Virus record (IMG/VR): IMGVR_UViG_3300002138_000190 | Coordinates: 1-64,000 of that record | Direction: 5' to 3' (one strand) | DNA length: 64,000 bases | Source: a virus | Shown here: piece after piece, positions 1 to 9,139 of the stretch | Layout of the letters: each line of letters starts with the position of its first letter | How positions within the stretch are numbered: the stretch's first letter is position 1 | Notes under the pieces: model-generated | Databases searched by the model: none | Told to the model about the DNA's origin: nothing | Seen by the model: the letters and a program-made list of their open reading frames with translations, nothing else | Made by a program: the position numbers and the translations under genes

Positions 1-480
1 ACAGTTACAGTACCAGAAACAATTTGCGTACCAGTAGGAACTGCTGTTACGCTGCCATCTACAGTTACAGTATTGCTTACAGAAACAGTTTGTGTACCAG
101 TAGGAACGGCTGTTACAGTACCATCCACAGTTACAGTACCAGAAACAATTTGCGTACCAGTAGGAACTGCTGTTACTTCGCCATTGACAGTTACAGTATT
201 GCTTACAGAAACAGTTTGTGTACCAGTAGGAACTGCTGTTACGCTGCCATCTACAGTTACAGTATTGCTTACAGAAACAGTTTGCGTTCCAGTAGGAACT
301 GCTGTTACGCTGCCATCCACAGTTACAGTACCAGAAACAATTTGCGTACCAGTAGGAACTGCTGTTACTTCGCCACTTACAGTTACGATACTGCTTACAG
401 AAACAGTTTGTGTTCCAGTAGGAATTGCTGTTACTTCGCCATTTACGGTTACAGTACCAGAAACAATTTGCGTACCACTA
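1..480. repeat. In-frame tandem repeats of 54 and 60 bases
   Basis: Two closely related units alternate irregularly. A 54-base unit ends in a CCAGAAACAATTTGCGTACC block and a 60-base unit carries a TTGCTTACAGAAACAGTTTG block. Both encode repeats of the minus-strand virion protein, and the unit lengths are multiples of three. Near identity between copies suggests recent expansion or homogenisation by recombination. Confidence 0.85.
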
Positions 481-722
481 GAAGTAGCAGTAATATTTCC
501 TGTTATGGCAATTGGAGTCATTCCAGCAATACCTTGAATTGTAACAATGCCAGTTGCAGCAGTACCAGCAACACCAGTACCAACAACAGGTTGGGTAAAT
601 GATGAACTGTCTACTTTTAACGCATTATTTGACACATCAACTATTAGTGCAGTTTGTCCTGCACCGCCAGTATATCCGCTGCCAAAAATATTAATTCCTA
701 ATCCTGTTACTATATCAGCCAT
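1..722 (-). CDS. Virion repeat protein, partial (3' end outside window)
   Basis: The frame is open from an ATG at 722 to the left edge, and AGGAG-like GGAGATA (726-732) precedes the start. The first ~75 residues are Gly/Ala/Thr-rich (MADIVTGLGINIFGSGYTGG), followed by alternating beta-rich repeats of about 18 and 20 residues (TVNGEVTAVPTGTQIVSG and TVDGSVTAVPTGTQTVSVSN types). The N-terminus and repeats resemble the protein at 15433-15879 in style. This looks like an extracellular virion fibre or decoration protein built from short beta units; that role is inference. At least 240 residues lie in the window and the C-terminus is missing. Plus-strand frames here are shadows of the repeat. Confidence 0.8.
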   Translation of the reverse strand, partial: MADIVTGLGINIFGSGYTGGAGQTALIVDVSNNALKVDSSSFTQPVVGTGVAGTAATGIVTIQGIAGMTPIAITGNITATSSGTQIVSGTVTVNGEVTAIPTGTQTVSVSSIVTVSGEVTAVPTGTQIVSGTVTVDGSVTAVPTGTQTVSVSNTVTVDGSVTAVPTGTQTVSVSNTVTVNGEVTAVPTGTQIVSGTVTVDGTVTAVPTGTQTVSVSNTVTVDGSVTAVPTGTQIVSGTVT

Positions 723-735
723 GATTATCTCCTTG

Positions 736-972
736 TTATGGGGTTGTTGGTTTTAGTTCCTGTTTCTGCAATTCTCTTTGTTCAGCAATGTTTCTTTCTG
801 ATTCTTTTGTTAAATTGTGCTGAGCTTCTATTTCTACTCTGCATCTTTCAATTTCTTCTTCCAATTCAATTATTCTAATTTCTTTAGCTTGAACAATTGA
901 CAATGCAATAAGTTTAGAGTATTCATGCTTTTTTATGACATATTCTCTAGATTTTGTATTTAAGTCAGCCAT
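736..972 (-). CDS. Small coiled-coil protein
   Basis: A 78-residue protein rich in Glu, Lys and Arg. A heptad-like segment spans residues ~28-70 (VQAKEIRIIELEEEIERCRV), predicting one long alpha helix or coiled coil. It lies 13 bases upstream of the repeat protein at 722 on the same strand, so the two are probably co-transcribed. It might be a small virion or chaperone-like partner of that protein. I do not recognise a family. Confidence 0.65.
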   Translation of the reverse strand: MADLNTKSREYVIKKHEYSKLIALSIVQAKEIRIIELEEEIERCRVEIEAQHNLTKESERNIAEQRELQKQELKPTTP

Positions 973-1029
973 TTTATAAATTCCTTACTATTTTATATAT
1001 TATAATTATATATTATTGTGGTTTAAAAA
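973..1029. promoter_or_regulatory. Divergent AT-only intergenic region, likely promoters
   Basis: These 57 bases separate divergent starts at 972 and 1030 and consist almost entirely of A and T, including TATATATTATAATTATATATT. A -10-like element could serve either strand. No Shine-Dalgarno is evident before 1030. Assigned by position and composition only. Confidence 0.3.
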
Positions 1030-2391
1030 ATGATTAATGATTTAACTCAAATTCACAATGTTAACAAATTGTTGATTTCTCAAGAAAGATATTCTGAGGC
1101 TGAATTTTTTTTAAAAAATTTAGCTTATGAATCATTGCAAATTTTGGCTGCAATGTACAATCAGTTGGGTGACTTTAAATTAGCTGAAAAAAATTATTTA
1201 TTAAGTGATCAAGTTATTCCTCGGCATTGGCAGACTCACACAAATATTTGTGATACTTTATATAAGCTTAAAGATTTCAATGGTGCAGAAGAAAATATAA
1301 AACTTGCTTTGGAATGTCCTGAAGGATACAAGCAAGAAGTCATATACAATTTAGCAGTAATACAATCTGAGTTTCACAAAACTAACGAAAGTATGGAAAA
1401 CTACAGAAAGGTTTTTGAAATTAATCCAACCAATTATGTTGCACAATATAATTATGGTTGTGAATGTTTGAAAAATAATTTATTTGAAGAGGGTTGGAAG
1501 TATTACGAAAGTAGATTTGCTGCATTTGAAAGATTAAATAACTTACGAAAAGTTTTCAAGAATATTCCAGATTGGAATGGGGAAAGTTTAAAAAATAAAA
1601 AAATTATTTTGTATAACGAACAGGGAACAGGAGATTTAATTCAGTTTTTAAGGTTTGCTAAAATATTAAAAGAACAAAAAGCAAAAATTTTAATAACTTG
1701 TGATTCATCATTTAAAGAGATAATTGATCATGTTGATTTCGTGGATGAAACTATTTCTGATCAGTCAGAAATAGATAAAAAAACAAAAAATTATGATTAT
1801 AAATGTAGTGTTGCAAGTTTGCCTTATTATTTAAAAATAAATAACAAGAAGCAATTAGAATGCAAAAAATACATTGACATAAAAGAAAAATTTAAAATAA
1901 AGAAAAGTAAAAATAAAAAAATAGGAATTGTTTATGCTGGTAGTGGCAATCACACTTATGATTGGAGAAGGTCGATATTTTTTAGTAAACTTAAACCTTT
2001 GGCAGATTTGCAAAAATATGATTTTTATGTGCTACAAAAATTTACTGAAAGAAAAAGAAAATGGATGAATGTTGTTGTAGATCCATTTGATGTTCCTCTT
2101 TATGAAAATTGGGTTGATTTATCTAAAAATTTAACAAGTTATTATGATACTGCATGTGTTATTAATTCTCTTGATTTAGTTATAACTGTTGATACATCAA
2201 TTGCTCATTTAGCTGGTGCTATGAACAAGAAAACATGGTTGTTGCTTGATTATAATAATGATTGGAGATGGGGATTAACATCTGATAAGACTTATTGGTA
2301 TCCATCTTTAAAAATATTCAGACAAAAAAGTTTGAATTATGAATGGAATGAAGTGATTCAAGAAGTTAAAAAAGAATTAGATGATTTTTAA
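1030..2391 (+). CDS. TPR-glycosyltransferase (GT9/OGT-like architecture)
   Basis: A 453-residue protein. Residues ~1-155 form tetratricopeptide-like helical repeats. Residues ~165-450 match the glycosyltransferase domain found in many bacterial TPR proteins: EQGTGD at 197-202, a GIVYAGSGNH turn near 298, RRSI, and the C-terminal signature DLVITVDTSIAHLAG near 385 followed by a DWRWG motif and FRQ. The family transfers sugars from nucleotide donors, and a TPR region plus a GT-B domain recalls O-GlcNAc transferase, where TPRs hold protein substrates. The neighbouring methyltransferase on the opposite strand overlaps its last 15 bases. A paralog lies at 10574-12052. Donor and acceptor are unknown; modification of virion proteins or host surface glycan are both possible. 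Confidence 0.8.
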   Translation: MINDLTQIHNVNKLLISQERYSEAEFFLKNLAYESLQILAAMYNQLGDFKLAEKNYLLSDQVIPRHWQTHTNICDTLYKLKDFNGAEENIKLALECPEGYKQEVIYNLAVIQSEFHKTNESMENYRKVFEINPTNYVAQYNYGCECLKNNLFEEGWKYYESRFAAFERLNNLRKVFKNIPDWNGESLKNKKIILYNEQGTGDLIQFLRFAKILKEQKAKILITCDSSFKEIIDHVDFVDETISDQSEIDKKTKNYDYKCSVASLPYYLKINNKKQLECKKYIDIKEKFKIKKSKNKKIGIVYAGSGNHTYDWRRSIFFSKLKPLADLQKYDFYVLQKFTERKRKWMNVVVDPFDVPLYENWVDLSKNLTSYYDTACVINSLDLVITVDTSIAHLAGAMNKKTWLLLDYNNDWRWGLTSDKTYWYPSLKIFRQKSLNYEWNEVIQEVKKELDDF

Positions 2392-3177
2392 TTTAAGTTC
2401 AGCAATATCAGTTTCTTTTATTTCAACTTCTTGAGGAACACAAAACAAATTCAAGCTTATGAATGTTGTTCCCATTTCTTTTATAAAAATATCTTCTCTG
2501 CATGCATAAAAATTATTTTGATTGAAAAATGCTGGATTGTGCTGGTAGATTTTATAATTAAGTTCATTTTTGATAAAATCAATTAAATCTTTTGATTTTT
2601 CTGCTCTGTCATTTTCAACATACAGATAAGGTTTATCGTTTAAAATCTTTACTTTTCCACCTTTGAGCACATTCAATTCCATACCTTCAACATCTATTTT
2701 AATAAAAGAACATTTTTTAGGAGTAGAAATTAAATCAAGTGTTGTTAAATTTACTGTATAGCCTGTTTCTACTTTTTCTTCTAAGTTTAATTGAATTCCA
2801 CCATGATTTTGAATTTCTTCGTGATTGTATTCTGGAATATTTATAGCTCCAGAATTTTCTCCTAATGCATATTGAAAGCAATGAACATTAGTTAAATTGT
2901 TAATTGCCATGTTCCCACAAAGAGTGTAGAAATTATGTCTTTCTGGTTCTAACGCAATAACAAAACCACTCTTAGTAGTTAATCTAGAAAAAAGGGTTGT
3001 GAACGATCCAATGTTTGCACCAACATCAAATACTGAATCACCTTCCTTGATGAATTTTTTATATAAAATTGCTTCTTCTTCTGAATATTCACCAAAATTT
3101 TCAAAAGATTTTCCTTGGTAAATATCTTTTCTATTATAAATCATTAATCCATATCGACATCGTTGTATTGTATTCAT
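2377..3177 (-). CDS. FkbM-family methyltransferase
   Basis: A 266-residue SAM-dependent methyltransferase of FkbM type. The SAM-binding motif I is VFDVGANIGSFT (~residues 50-61), followed by an acidic ALEPERHN motif II and the family hallmark FIKIDVEGMELNVLKGG. FkbM enzymes O-methylate sugars and other small groups, so it plausibly caps glycans made by the neighbouring TPR-glycosyltransferase. It is convergent with and overlaps that gene by 15 bases. It sits just downstream of the structural gene at 3190-3795 (12-base gap) and is probably in the same transcript. Confidence 0.85.
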   Translation of the reverse strand: MNTIQRCRYGLMIYNRKDIYQGKSFENFGEYSEEEAILYKKFIKEGDSVFDVGANIGSFTTLFSRLTTKSGFVIALEPERHNFYTLCGNMAINNLTNVHCFQYALGENSGAINIPEYNHEEIQNHGGIQLNLEEKVETGYTVNLTTLDLISTPKKCSFIKIDVEGMELNVLKGGKVKILNDKPYLYVENDRAEKSKDLIDFIKNELNYKIYQHNPAFFNQNNFYACREDIFIKEMGTTFISLNLFCVPQEVEIKETDIAELKLKII

Positions 3178-3189
3178 GCTTTAAAATAG

Positions 3190-3795
3190 TTAAACTGTAG
3201 AATTTTTATATCCCAATAAAGTGCCTTCGTAGTTTGCTGCTGGAGGGTTTCCCCCAAAAGTAGAAAGCAATGAACAAGTAATTTTAATCTGATATCCAGA
3301 TGGCAATTTTAAAATTGGAATTGGAAATTGCATGTTGTGGTTTAAGTTAGAAGCATTAGTTCTAATTGATAATAAAGTAGTTTCTAATAGGGATAAATCA
3401 TAATATTTTACTTGATAGATTGCTGGTAAATCACCACTCACACTAAATCCATTGAAATTAAATACGGAATCTACAGGAACAATATAAGAAACAAGTGTTG
3501 TTGAACTTATAATTACATTTGTTATACTTGAAAAAATTGGTATTAAATTAGAAACATAAGGAATATTTCTTGTTGCTATGCCATATTCACATCCTTCAAC
3601 ATGATCATTGATTACACTTGCAATATCTTCAGCATCTTCGCCAGCTATTACTGTTCTAGCTCTATGCCTTAATTGCGTAATTGGGCCAGGGCCAATTGGA
3701 TAGTCAACTTTCGTTTCATCCATGATAGAACCGCCAGAGCCAAGGTTAAGCTCTGTGAATGTTGATTTTGTAGTAATTGGGGTATTGTTGCACAT
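3190..3795 (-). CDS. Hypothetical virion-type protein
   Basis: 201 residues, with a Cys-Asn-Asn start, then Thr/Ser/Gly-rich and beta-strand-rich sequence (for example VVVSYIV-like and LPSGYQIKITCS stretches). The composition is that of the other structural proteins here, but no family is recognised. A run of CTTTTT before the start gives AAAGAAAAAG on the coding strand, a possible weak ribosome-binding site. It is likely transcribed with the FkbM methyltransferase downstream. Confidence 0.6.
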   Translation of the reverse strand: MCNNTPITTKSTFTELNLGSGGSIMDETKVDYPIGPGPITQLRHRARTVIAGEDAEDIASVINDHVEGCEYGIATRNIPYVSNLIPIFSSITNVIISSTTLVSYIVPVDSVFNFNGFSVSGDLPAIYQVKYYDLSLLETTLLSIRTNASNLNHNMQFPIPILKLPSGYQIKITCSLLSTFGGNPPAANYEGTLLGYKNSTV

Positions 3796-3843
3796 AATTT
3801 TTTTCTTTTTCTTTTTCTTTTGCTTTAAAATATATATTTTATA

Positions 3844-4929
3844 ATGAGCAAAAATTTAAACGATATATTTTGTAAATTACTTCCTTATAAAAAAGAAAAT
3901 CTTTTTTCTGTATTATCTAGTAGGCAAGCTATAGGTTGGCAAATTAAATTATTCAATGTTCCAGAATTATGGCAGTTTTCTCAAGGTGATAATGTTAAAA
4001 TAGCAGTTTTAGATACTGGTATTGATTTAAATCATGAAGATTTAAGGGAAAACATAGTTGAAGGTAAGAATTTTGTTGATTTGAGTCAATCCCCCTATGA
4101 CAAATGTGGACATGGAACTCATTGTGCAGGAATTATAGCTGCAAGTAACAATGATATTGGCATAGTAGGTGTAGCTCCAAAAACTAAAATTATGCCTGTG
4201 AAAGTTTTGGATGATAACGGCAATGGCAATATGGAATCTGTTTTAAAAGGATTGCAATGGGCAGGAGAAAATGGAGCAGATTTAATTTGCATGTCACTTG
4301 GAACACCAGAACCAATTGAAGAAATTAGAAAAGAAATACAAAACTTAGTTGCAAATAAAATTATTGTTTTTTGTGCTGCTGGCAATGCTGGCAATACAGA
4401 AAATTTGCTTTATCCAGCAGCATATTCTGAAACAATATCAATTGGTGCAATTGATGAAAATTGTTTAAGGGCAGATTTTAGCTGCACAGGCCCAAATTTA
4501 GACTTTATTGCACCAGGAGTTAAAATATATAGCACTATACCTGAAAATGCATATTCTTTTATGTCTGGAACTAGCATGGCTTGTCCATTTGCAGTTGGAG
4601 TTGCTGCTTTAGTTTTATCTTCAAAGCGACAATATGAAAAAAATATAAAATTAACTGCTGATGAATACAGAGAAATATTTAAAACCCATGCATTGCCAGC
4701 AAAAAACATAGACAAGCTACTGACTAATAAAGGCCCAAGATTTTGGCAAGGGCTAGGAATTATAAACCCATCAGAATTTGTTGATTGGGTTACACAAAAA
4801 AATGTAAAAGAGATTAAACAGAAAATTACAGATTTGTATGATTTTGTCGAAAAATTTACAGAAAAAGAATTATTGAAAACTCTTCATGAAGAGAAAAAAA
4901 TGTTAGATTCATTGCTTAATAATTTTTAA
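3844..4929 (+). CDS. Subtilisin-like serine protease (S8)
   Basis: A 361-residue S8 peptidase with the complete triad: Asp57 in AVLDTGI, His93 in GHGTHCAG and Ser244 in SGTSMACP. The oxyanion Asn181 is in AAGNAGN. No signal peptide or long propeptide is visible; the catalytic domain begins after ~45 residues and ends near 300, with a charged helical tail (~310-361). A cytoplasmic or virion-associated processing or host-directed protease is likely. It is single-gene, flanked by divergent and convergent neighbours. Divergent spacing to 3795 is 48 bases of mostly A/T, with no Shine-Dalgarno. Confidence 0.9.
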   Translation: MSKNLNDIFCKLLPYKKENLFSVLSSRQAIGWQIKLFNVPELWQFSQGDNVKIAVLDTGIDLNHEDLRENIVEGKNFVDLSQSPYDKCGHGTHCAGIIAASNNDIGIVGVAPKTKIMPVKVLDDNGNGNMESVLKGLQWAGENGADLICMSLGTPEPIEEIRKEIQNLVANKIIVFCAAGNAGNTENLLYPAAYSETISIGAIDENCLRADFSCTGPNLDFIAPGVKIYSTIPENAYSFMSGTSMACPFAVGVAALVLSSKRQYEKNIKLTADEYREIFKTHALPAKNIDKLLTNKGPRFWQGLGIINPSEFVDWVTQKNVKEIKQKITDLYDFVEKFTEKELLKTLHEEKKMLDSLLNNF

Positions 4930-5344
4930 GGTACTCTTTTAACTCAGAAATTATTTCTTCTTTGTCTTTTATTTTTTCTAAATCTTTTAACACACAAGCA
5001 ACTAAAGCTGATTTATGGTGAATTCCAAGAGGAATTTTACTAAAATTTTCATCTTTTAAATTTTGACAATTTTGAATTAATATTTTTATTTCATCGTAAA
5101 AAAATGAATAACATAATGGACAACCAATTTTAGATTGTTGAATTATTTCAAGTAAATTAATGTCACAATTAGGACATTTTTTATTAATTGTACTTTTAGA
5201 AAGCATAAGTTGTTGAGGCAATTTATTGGTTAAACAGTTCAAACAACACAAACTACTTTTAGTTTGGCCATTTTCTAGTATGTTTTCCACTAAAATATTT
5301 TTTATCTCATTGCAAATAGTTTTATCATAAAAGCAAATATTCAT
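4916..5344 (-). CDS. McsA-like zinc protein
   Basis: 142 residues with CxxC knuckles: CCLNC near 33-37, CPNC near 57-60 and GCPLCYSFF near 74-82. The GCPLCY...F pattern, a following helix and an IHHKSA turn resemble McsA, the zinc-binding activator of the protein-arginine kinase McsB. It ends in a Glu/Lys helix that could correspond to McsA's UvrB/C-like tail. No McsB-like kinase is seen in the window. Its start overlaps the stop of the IPT/RCC1 gene by four bases (ATGA), so translation is probably coupled. The McsA assignment is by motif only. Confidence 0.5.
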   Translation of the reverse strand: MNICFYDKTICNEIKNILVENILENGQTKSSLCCLNCLTNKLPQQLMLSKSTINKKCPNCDINLLEIIQQSKIGCPLCYSFFYDEIKILIQNCQNLKDENFSKIPLGIHHKSALVACVLKDLEKIKDKEEIISELKEYLKNY

Positions 5345-8235
5345 TTTTCTACTACCTCATAATTACCATTTATGATTAAATTACAACCATCATTTTCAAC
5401 TGCTATTGTATTAGGATAAATAATTCTTCGCAACCATATTGCTAAAAAGTCACCAGGATTTAACAAAGGTAAATAAACTGGAGATGAAATGGGGGCATCA
5501 TAAAATGTTATTGATGTTGGTTCTCTATCTGCTGTTAAAATTTTACTTGCAACAATGTTTATTGGCCCTCCTTCAACATTTTTTATGATAGAAATACTTG
5601 GTAGTGGTGTTAAAGTATATCCATCAAGAACAAGTAAGGGATGCGATTTATAACCAGCAGATCCATTAAAGGTAATTTCAAAAATAGAATTGAAATCATT
5701 GGAGCTTCCTGAAACTGTAACATTTTCTAATCCTTCTACCTTTGTAATCGAATAATTAAAATTATAAAGCCATATAGAAAAATTTGTATTGTAAATCACA
5801 GTAAAAGGTTTTTCATCATAAGAAAAAACAATTTCTTGCCCATTTGTAAAAGGGCCATTCAAAATCGTAATGCTTTGTATTTCATTAACAAAATTAAATC
5901 CTAAATCTATAACACTACCTAAAAAGAAGTCATTAAGAGACAGATATAAATAATAAATTTTATTTGAAGATGTGTTCTTTAAAAAAATACATCTATAATC
6001 AGTTAATCCTTCTGAATAAAAAGTACCTTCTACAGAATTGAAAATGTTGTTTTTCCCAACATTAACAGTAACATTGCTAGATTCCCCACCTAAAGATTTT
6101 TTTGGGTCGGTATTGTTTAGACCCCCAGAATAAAAAAACTTAGCAAACGCATTTAGTTTTTGTCTTACAAAAGGATTTGCGGTTGTTGTTGTCGTTGTTG
6201 GTGCTGTTGTTGTTGTTGTTGTTGTCGTTGTTGTCGTTGTTTCTGGAGAAAATCCAAAAACAGTATAACTGCTTATGCTGCTTACATTATCTAGATTCCA
6301 GTTTAAAGATGAATTGTTTTCTTGGGCATAGTCATAATTATAAATTAACAAAGGTGTGTAACTAGTAGAGAATTTGTTTGCTGGTATGTATTTTTGAAAA
6401 CTTTTACCACTAGGAAATCCAAAATATAAGTCAACTGTGTAATTTGAAATTACTTCTATGCTTGCTGATTCCCCAGCAAAATTCATATGAAAACTTATTT
6501 GCCCATATGAGTTATTATCATAAGATATATATGAAGTAAATCCACCAAGTGGCAACAAGGAAATTGCTTGATTAATCGCATTTACAATGCTTGTGTTCTT
6601 AACAGGCTGATTGATTATATATTCACTATCATTACTAAGATCTATAGAAAATGTTTGCACTATATCATTTATTGAATTATTAGAAGTGCCAGAAAGTATA
6701 ATTGTAAAAGTAATTATAGGGCCATTAGATATCACATAAGAACTTTGAGGTGGAATAACACCATTGCCGTATATCACATAAGATTGTCCAATTAAAATAA
6801 GACCATTACCGCTTGACCCCACATAAATAGAATCAGGAAATCTTGTATTTAAAGATTCTATTTTAGCTGGCAATAAATAATCTGGAACTCCATTGCCAAT
6901 AGAATTAATATAGCCCCATGCATATAAATTGCCATTAATTCTTGTTCCATATGAAAATGTATTTGATGCAAAAACTTTAGCCCAATCATCAAAAGGTTCT
7001 ATTTTTACAAAACTATTAGTAGAATTTGGTGTTCCATTGCCAAGTTGATAGTTTGAGTTTAAACCGAGTGCATATAATTTTCCACCATCTCTTATAGCTA
7101 AAAGGTGACTGTTTGTGCATGTGATATATTCCCAGTCAGAAAATTCAGACCAATTTGTAGGAATTGCTCCAAGGTAAGCCCCCCAAGCATATATTTCTCC
7201 ATTTTCTCTAAGTGCAAAAGAAATTTGCATCCCACTACAAATCATTTTCCAATCATTGTATAAAGTTATTGGGCCTTGTATGCCTGACCAACTGCCATTG
7301 TTGTTTCCTAATTGTCCTCGACTGTTAGATCCCCAAGAATAAAGCAATCCATCTTGTGTTATTCCTAAACTATGATCATGCCCAATTACTATTTTATCCC
7401 ATCCTTGACCATTTGGAGCATAAATTCGATTTGATTGACTACTGTAAATTGGAAGGTTATTGATAAAATTTCTTATCCAATTGTCATAGTTGTTTGATCC
7501 ATAAAGTGGAACATAATTAAATATGTTGGAGCCGAAGGCTCCTAGTCCTAATTTGTCAGCAAAGTTATCTCCCCACAAATATGCATTTCCTGGTTCATTT
7601 CCAAATATTGCAACATGGCTTAATCCATTTGTGTAAACATATTTGCAATCTAAGTTATTAAGCTTTTTGTATGGTTTATAATTTGGATTTATGTCAATGT
7701 TAGGTTCTTGGCCAGATTCATAAAGATAAGTTCCACTATTATTATCACCTATTATAAAAAGAGAAACACTTCCTCCAGATGATATGCCTTTACAGTTCTT
7801 GTAAGTAATTGGACTATTGTAATTGTAAAAAGGATCAACATTTTTTATTAGGTTTGGATAAGAAGTATTTGTGCTTGTTTGTATTCCAAAGCTGCCTAGA
7901 TTGTTATTACCCCATGCGTACAAGCTAAAATTTTCTAGGATTGGTATTGGTGTTGTCGTTGTCGTTGTTGTTGGTTCTATTGTAGTTTTATAGGTGAAAA
8001 CATTGGGATAATAAAAAGCTATATCCAGTTCTTTAATGTAAAACAATGCAACAAGACCTTCTGAGTGTTCTGTTGTTACTGCTGTTATAGTGTTAGAGTC
8101 TACAACTATAACATCTGTGCAAAAAGAATTATCTAGGGATAAGTTTGAAATTGATGTAAAACCTGATCCTGTTATTGTTATTGGTGTGCCACCAGTTGTC
8201 AGGCCATAATTTGGTGTTATGTATGGAATTGTCAT
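5341..8235 (-). CDS. Large IPT/TIG + RCC1-repeat virion protein with Thr tracts
   Basis: 964 residues. An IPT/TIG Ig-like domain occupies ~1-85 (GGTPITITGSGF). A Thr tract (~89-96) leads into RCC1-type blades over ~100-480, with repeated LYSWGSNSRGQLGN, IYAWGAYLG, LYALGLNSNYQLGN and LYAWGYINSIGNG signatures. A beta-rich middle and a second Thr tract with TAPTTTTTT (~665-690) lead to a C-terminal beta-rich region. RCC1 repeats form seven-bladed propellers that bind protein or other partners; on a phage this suggests a surface adhesin or baseplate-associated protein. The Thr tracts are flexible linkers and potential O-glycosylation sites. The downstream McsA-like gene is coupled to it. Confidence 0.8.
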   Translation of the reverse strand: MTIPYITPNYGLTTGGTPITITGSGFTSISNLSLDNSFCTDVIVVDSNTITAVTTEHSEGLVALFYIKELDIAFYYPNVFTYKTTIEPTTTTTTTPIPILENFSLYAWGNNNLGSFGIQTSTNTSYPNLIKNVDPFYNYNSPITYKNCKGISSGGSVSLFIIGDNNSGTYLYESGQEPNIDINPNYKPYKKLNNLDCKYVYTNGLSHVAIFGNEPGNAYLWGDNFADKLGLGAFGSNIFNYVPLYGSNNYDNWIRNFINNLPIYSSQSNRIYAPNGQGWDKIVIGHDHSLGITQDGLLYSWGSNSRGQLGNNNGSWSGIQGPITLYNDWKMICSGMQISFALRENGEIYAWGAYLGAIPTNWSEFSDWEYITCTNSHLLAIRDGGKLYALGLNSNYQLGNGTPNSTNSFVKIEPFDDWAKVFASNTFSYGTRINGNLYAWGYINSIGNGVPDYLLPAKIESLNTRFPDSIYVGSSGNGLILIGQSYVIYGNGVIPPQSSYVISNGPIITFTIILSGTSNNSINDIVQTFSIDLSNDSEYIINQPVKNTSIVNAINQAISLLPLGGFTSYISYDNNSYGQISFHMNFAGESASIEVISNYTVDLYFGFPSGKSFQKYIPANKFSTSYTPLLIYNYDYAQENNSSLNWNLDNVSSISSYTVFGFSPETTTTTTTTTTTTAPTTTTTTANPFVRQKLNAFAKFFYSGGLNNTDPKKSLGGESSNVTVNVGKNNIFNSVEGTFYSEGLTDYRCIFLKNTSSNKIYYLYLSLNDFFLGSVIDLGFNFVNEIQSITILNGPFTNGQEIVFSYDEKPFTVIYNTNFSIWLYNFNYSITKVEGLENVTVSGSSNDFNSIFEITFNGSAGYKSHPLLVLDGYTLTPLPSISIIKNVEGGPINIVASKILTADREPTSITFYDAPISSPVYLPLLNPGDFLAIWLRRIIYPNTIAVENDGCNLIINGNYEVVEK

Positions 8236-8320
8236 ATTTTTTTAATATTCCCTAAATTACTTGTTTTATGCTAAATATTTAATTATAATTAAATATTACT
8301 ATTATTATGGAGATATTCCT

Positions 8321-9118
8321 TTGAAAATAGGTATTAATTCATCTTTTATAATTACTCAATTTGATGAATTAATAAAACCAAAATTTTACTTGGATAAAAT
8401 TCATAATAATTATAACGCTTATGTAGGCTGCGATCAACACACATTAAAATGCGAAATTAATTCTGAAAATGAATTTGATCTTTCTGAAAAAGTATTTGAT
8501 TTAATCAATAATTTAAATGATTCTTTTAAAGATATAGATTGCGAACTTACAAATAAAAAATATTATGAAGTAGATGATTTAGATGAATTTGATGATAAGT
8601 TTCAAAATGCATATGATTTTGAAAGAAAATTTAAAAAATATAGTTTTATTGTAACTAATGGATTTTTAAAAGTTACTGATGATTTGTTTCTTAAAAAAGA
8701 AAATATAAAAATATTTGTTTATTTGTTAGATTTATTCTTGGGAATACCATTTACTTTGATTGACAATGAACAGGGTCAAATCATAAGAAGGCTTTATTAC
8801 AAGTGTGGGGATTATTCAAAATATCAAAATACAATTGAATATAAATTATTAAGTAACAATTGGCTTTTTGATGTGAAAAAAATAAATCTTGTTTATGGAA
8901 TAGTTGAATTTTGTTTTGACTTTTTAAAATCTGAAAAATATAAAAAGTTTTATGAAGTTGAAAATGAAATTGTTTATATTTATGGATATGATTTTAACGA
9001 ATTAAATAATATTATTAATAAATTAAAAGTTGACAAAGCTGGAAGATATATGCGTTTTATTAATAATTTCTTGCCACAAAATCTTTGCAAAGACTTGGAA
9101 AAAATAAAAGCTCCTTGA
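8321..9118 (+). CDS. Amidoligase-like (COOH-NH2 ligase) protein
   Basis: I place the start at TTG 8321, six bases after GGAGAT (8309-8314), giving 265 residues beginning MKIGINSSF. An in-frame TTG at 8261 would add a Tyr-rich leader that is less plausible. The pattern GCDQHTLKCEIN early, then RRLYYKCGDYSK and TIEYKLLSNNWL, resembles the phage COOH-NH2 ligase-type (glutamine-synthetase/ATP-grasp-like amidoligase) family, in which a GADxE/EIR module is followed by R-YGKAGDYR and EYRTLSNFW. If so, it would form amide bonds on a small molecule or peptide. Several acidic positions look degenerate. It ends in a shared terminator with the gene at 9157. Confidence 0.5.
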   Translation: MKIGINSSFIITQFDELIKPKFYLDKIHNNYNAYVGCDQHTLKCEINSENEFDLSEKVFDLINNLNDSFKDIDCELTNKKYYEVDDLDEFDDKFQNAYDFERKFKKYSFIVTNGFLKVTDDLFLKKENIKIFVYLLDLFLGIPFTLIDNEQGQIIRRLYYKCGDYSKYQNTIEYKLLSNNWLFDVKKINLVYGIVEFCFDFLKSEKYKKFYEVENEIVYIYGYDFNELNNIINKLKVDKAGRYMRFINNFLPQNLCKDLEKIKAP

Positions 9119-9139
9119 TGTTATCAAAGAGCTTTTATT
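9103..9139. terminator. Bidirectional rho-independent terminator
   Basis: AATAAAAGCTC (9103-9113) pairs with GAGCTTTTATT (9129-9139), and an inner TTGAT/ATCAA extends the stem. A and T runs on opposite sides let it act on both convergent transcripts (genes ending 9118 and 9157). It overlaps the stop codon of the plus-strand gene. Confidence 0.75.

Noticed and set aside
1-480. Possible CRISPR-like array
   Set aside because: Repeat spacing is 54/60 bases, multiples of three, with no unique spacers and an open coding frame throughout.
24-602. Plus-strand open frames in the left-edge repeat region
   Set aside because: They are antisense shadows of the minus-strand repeat protein, which has a good start, a ribosome-binding site and matches a second virion protein.
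6177-6365. Plus-strand poly-Leu frame
   Set aside because: Antisense of the Thr tract in the IPT/RCC1 protein.
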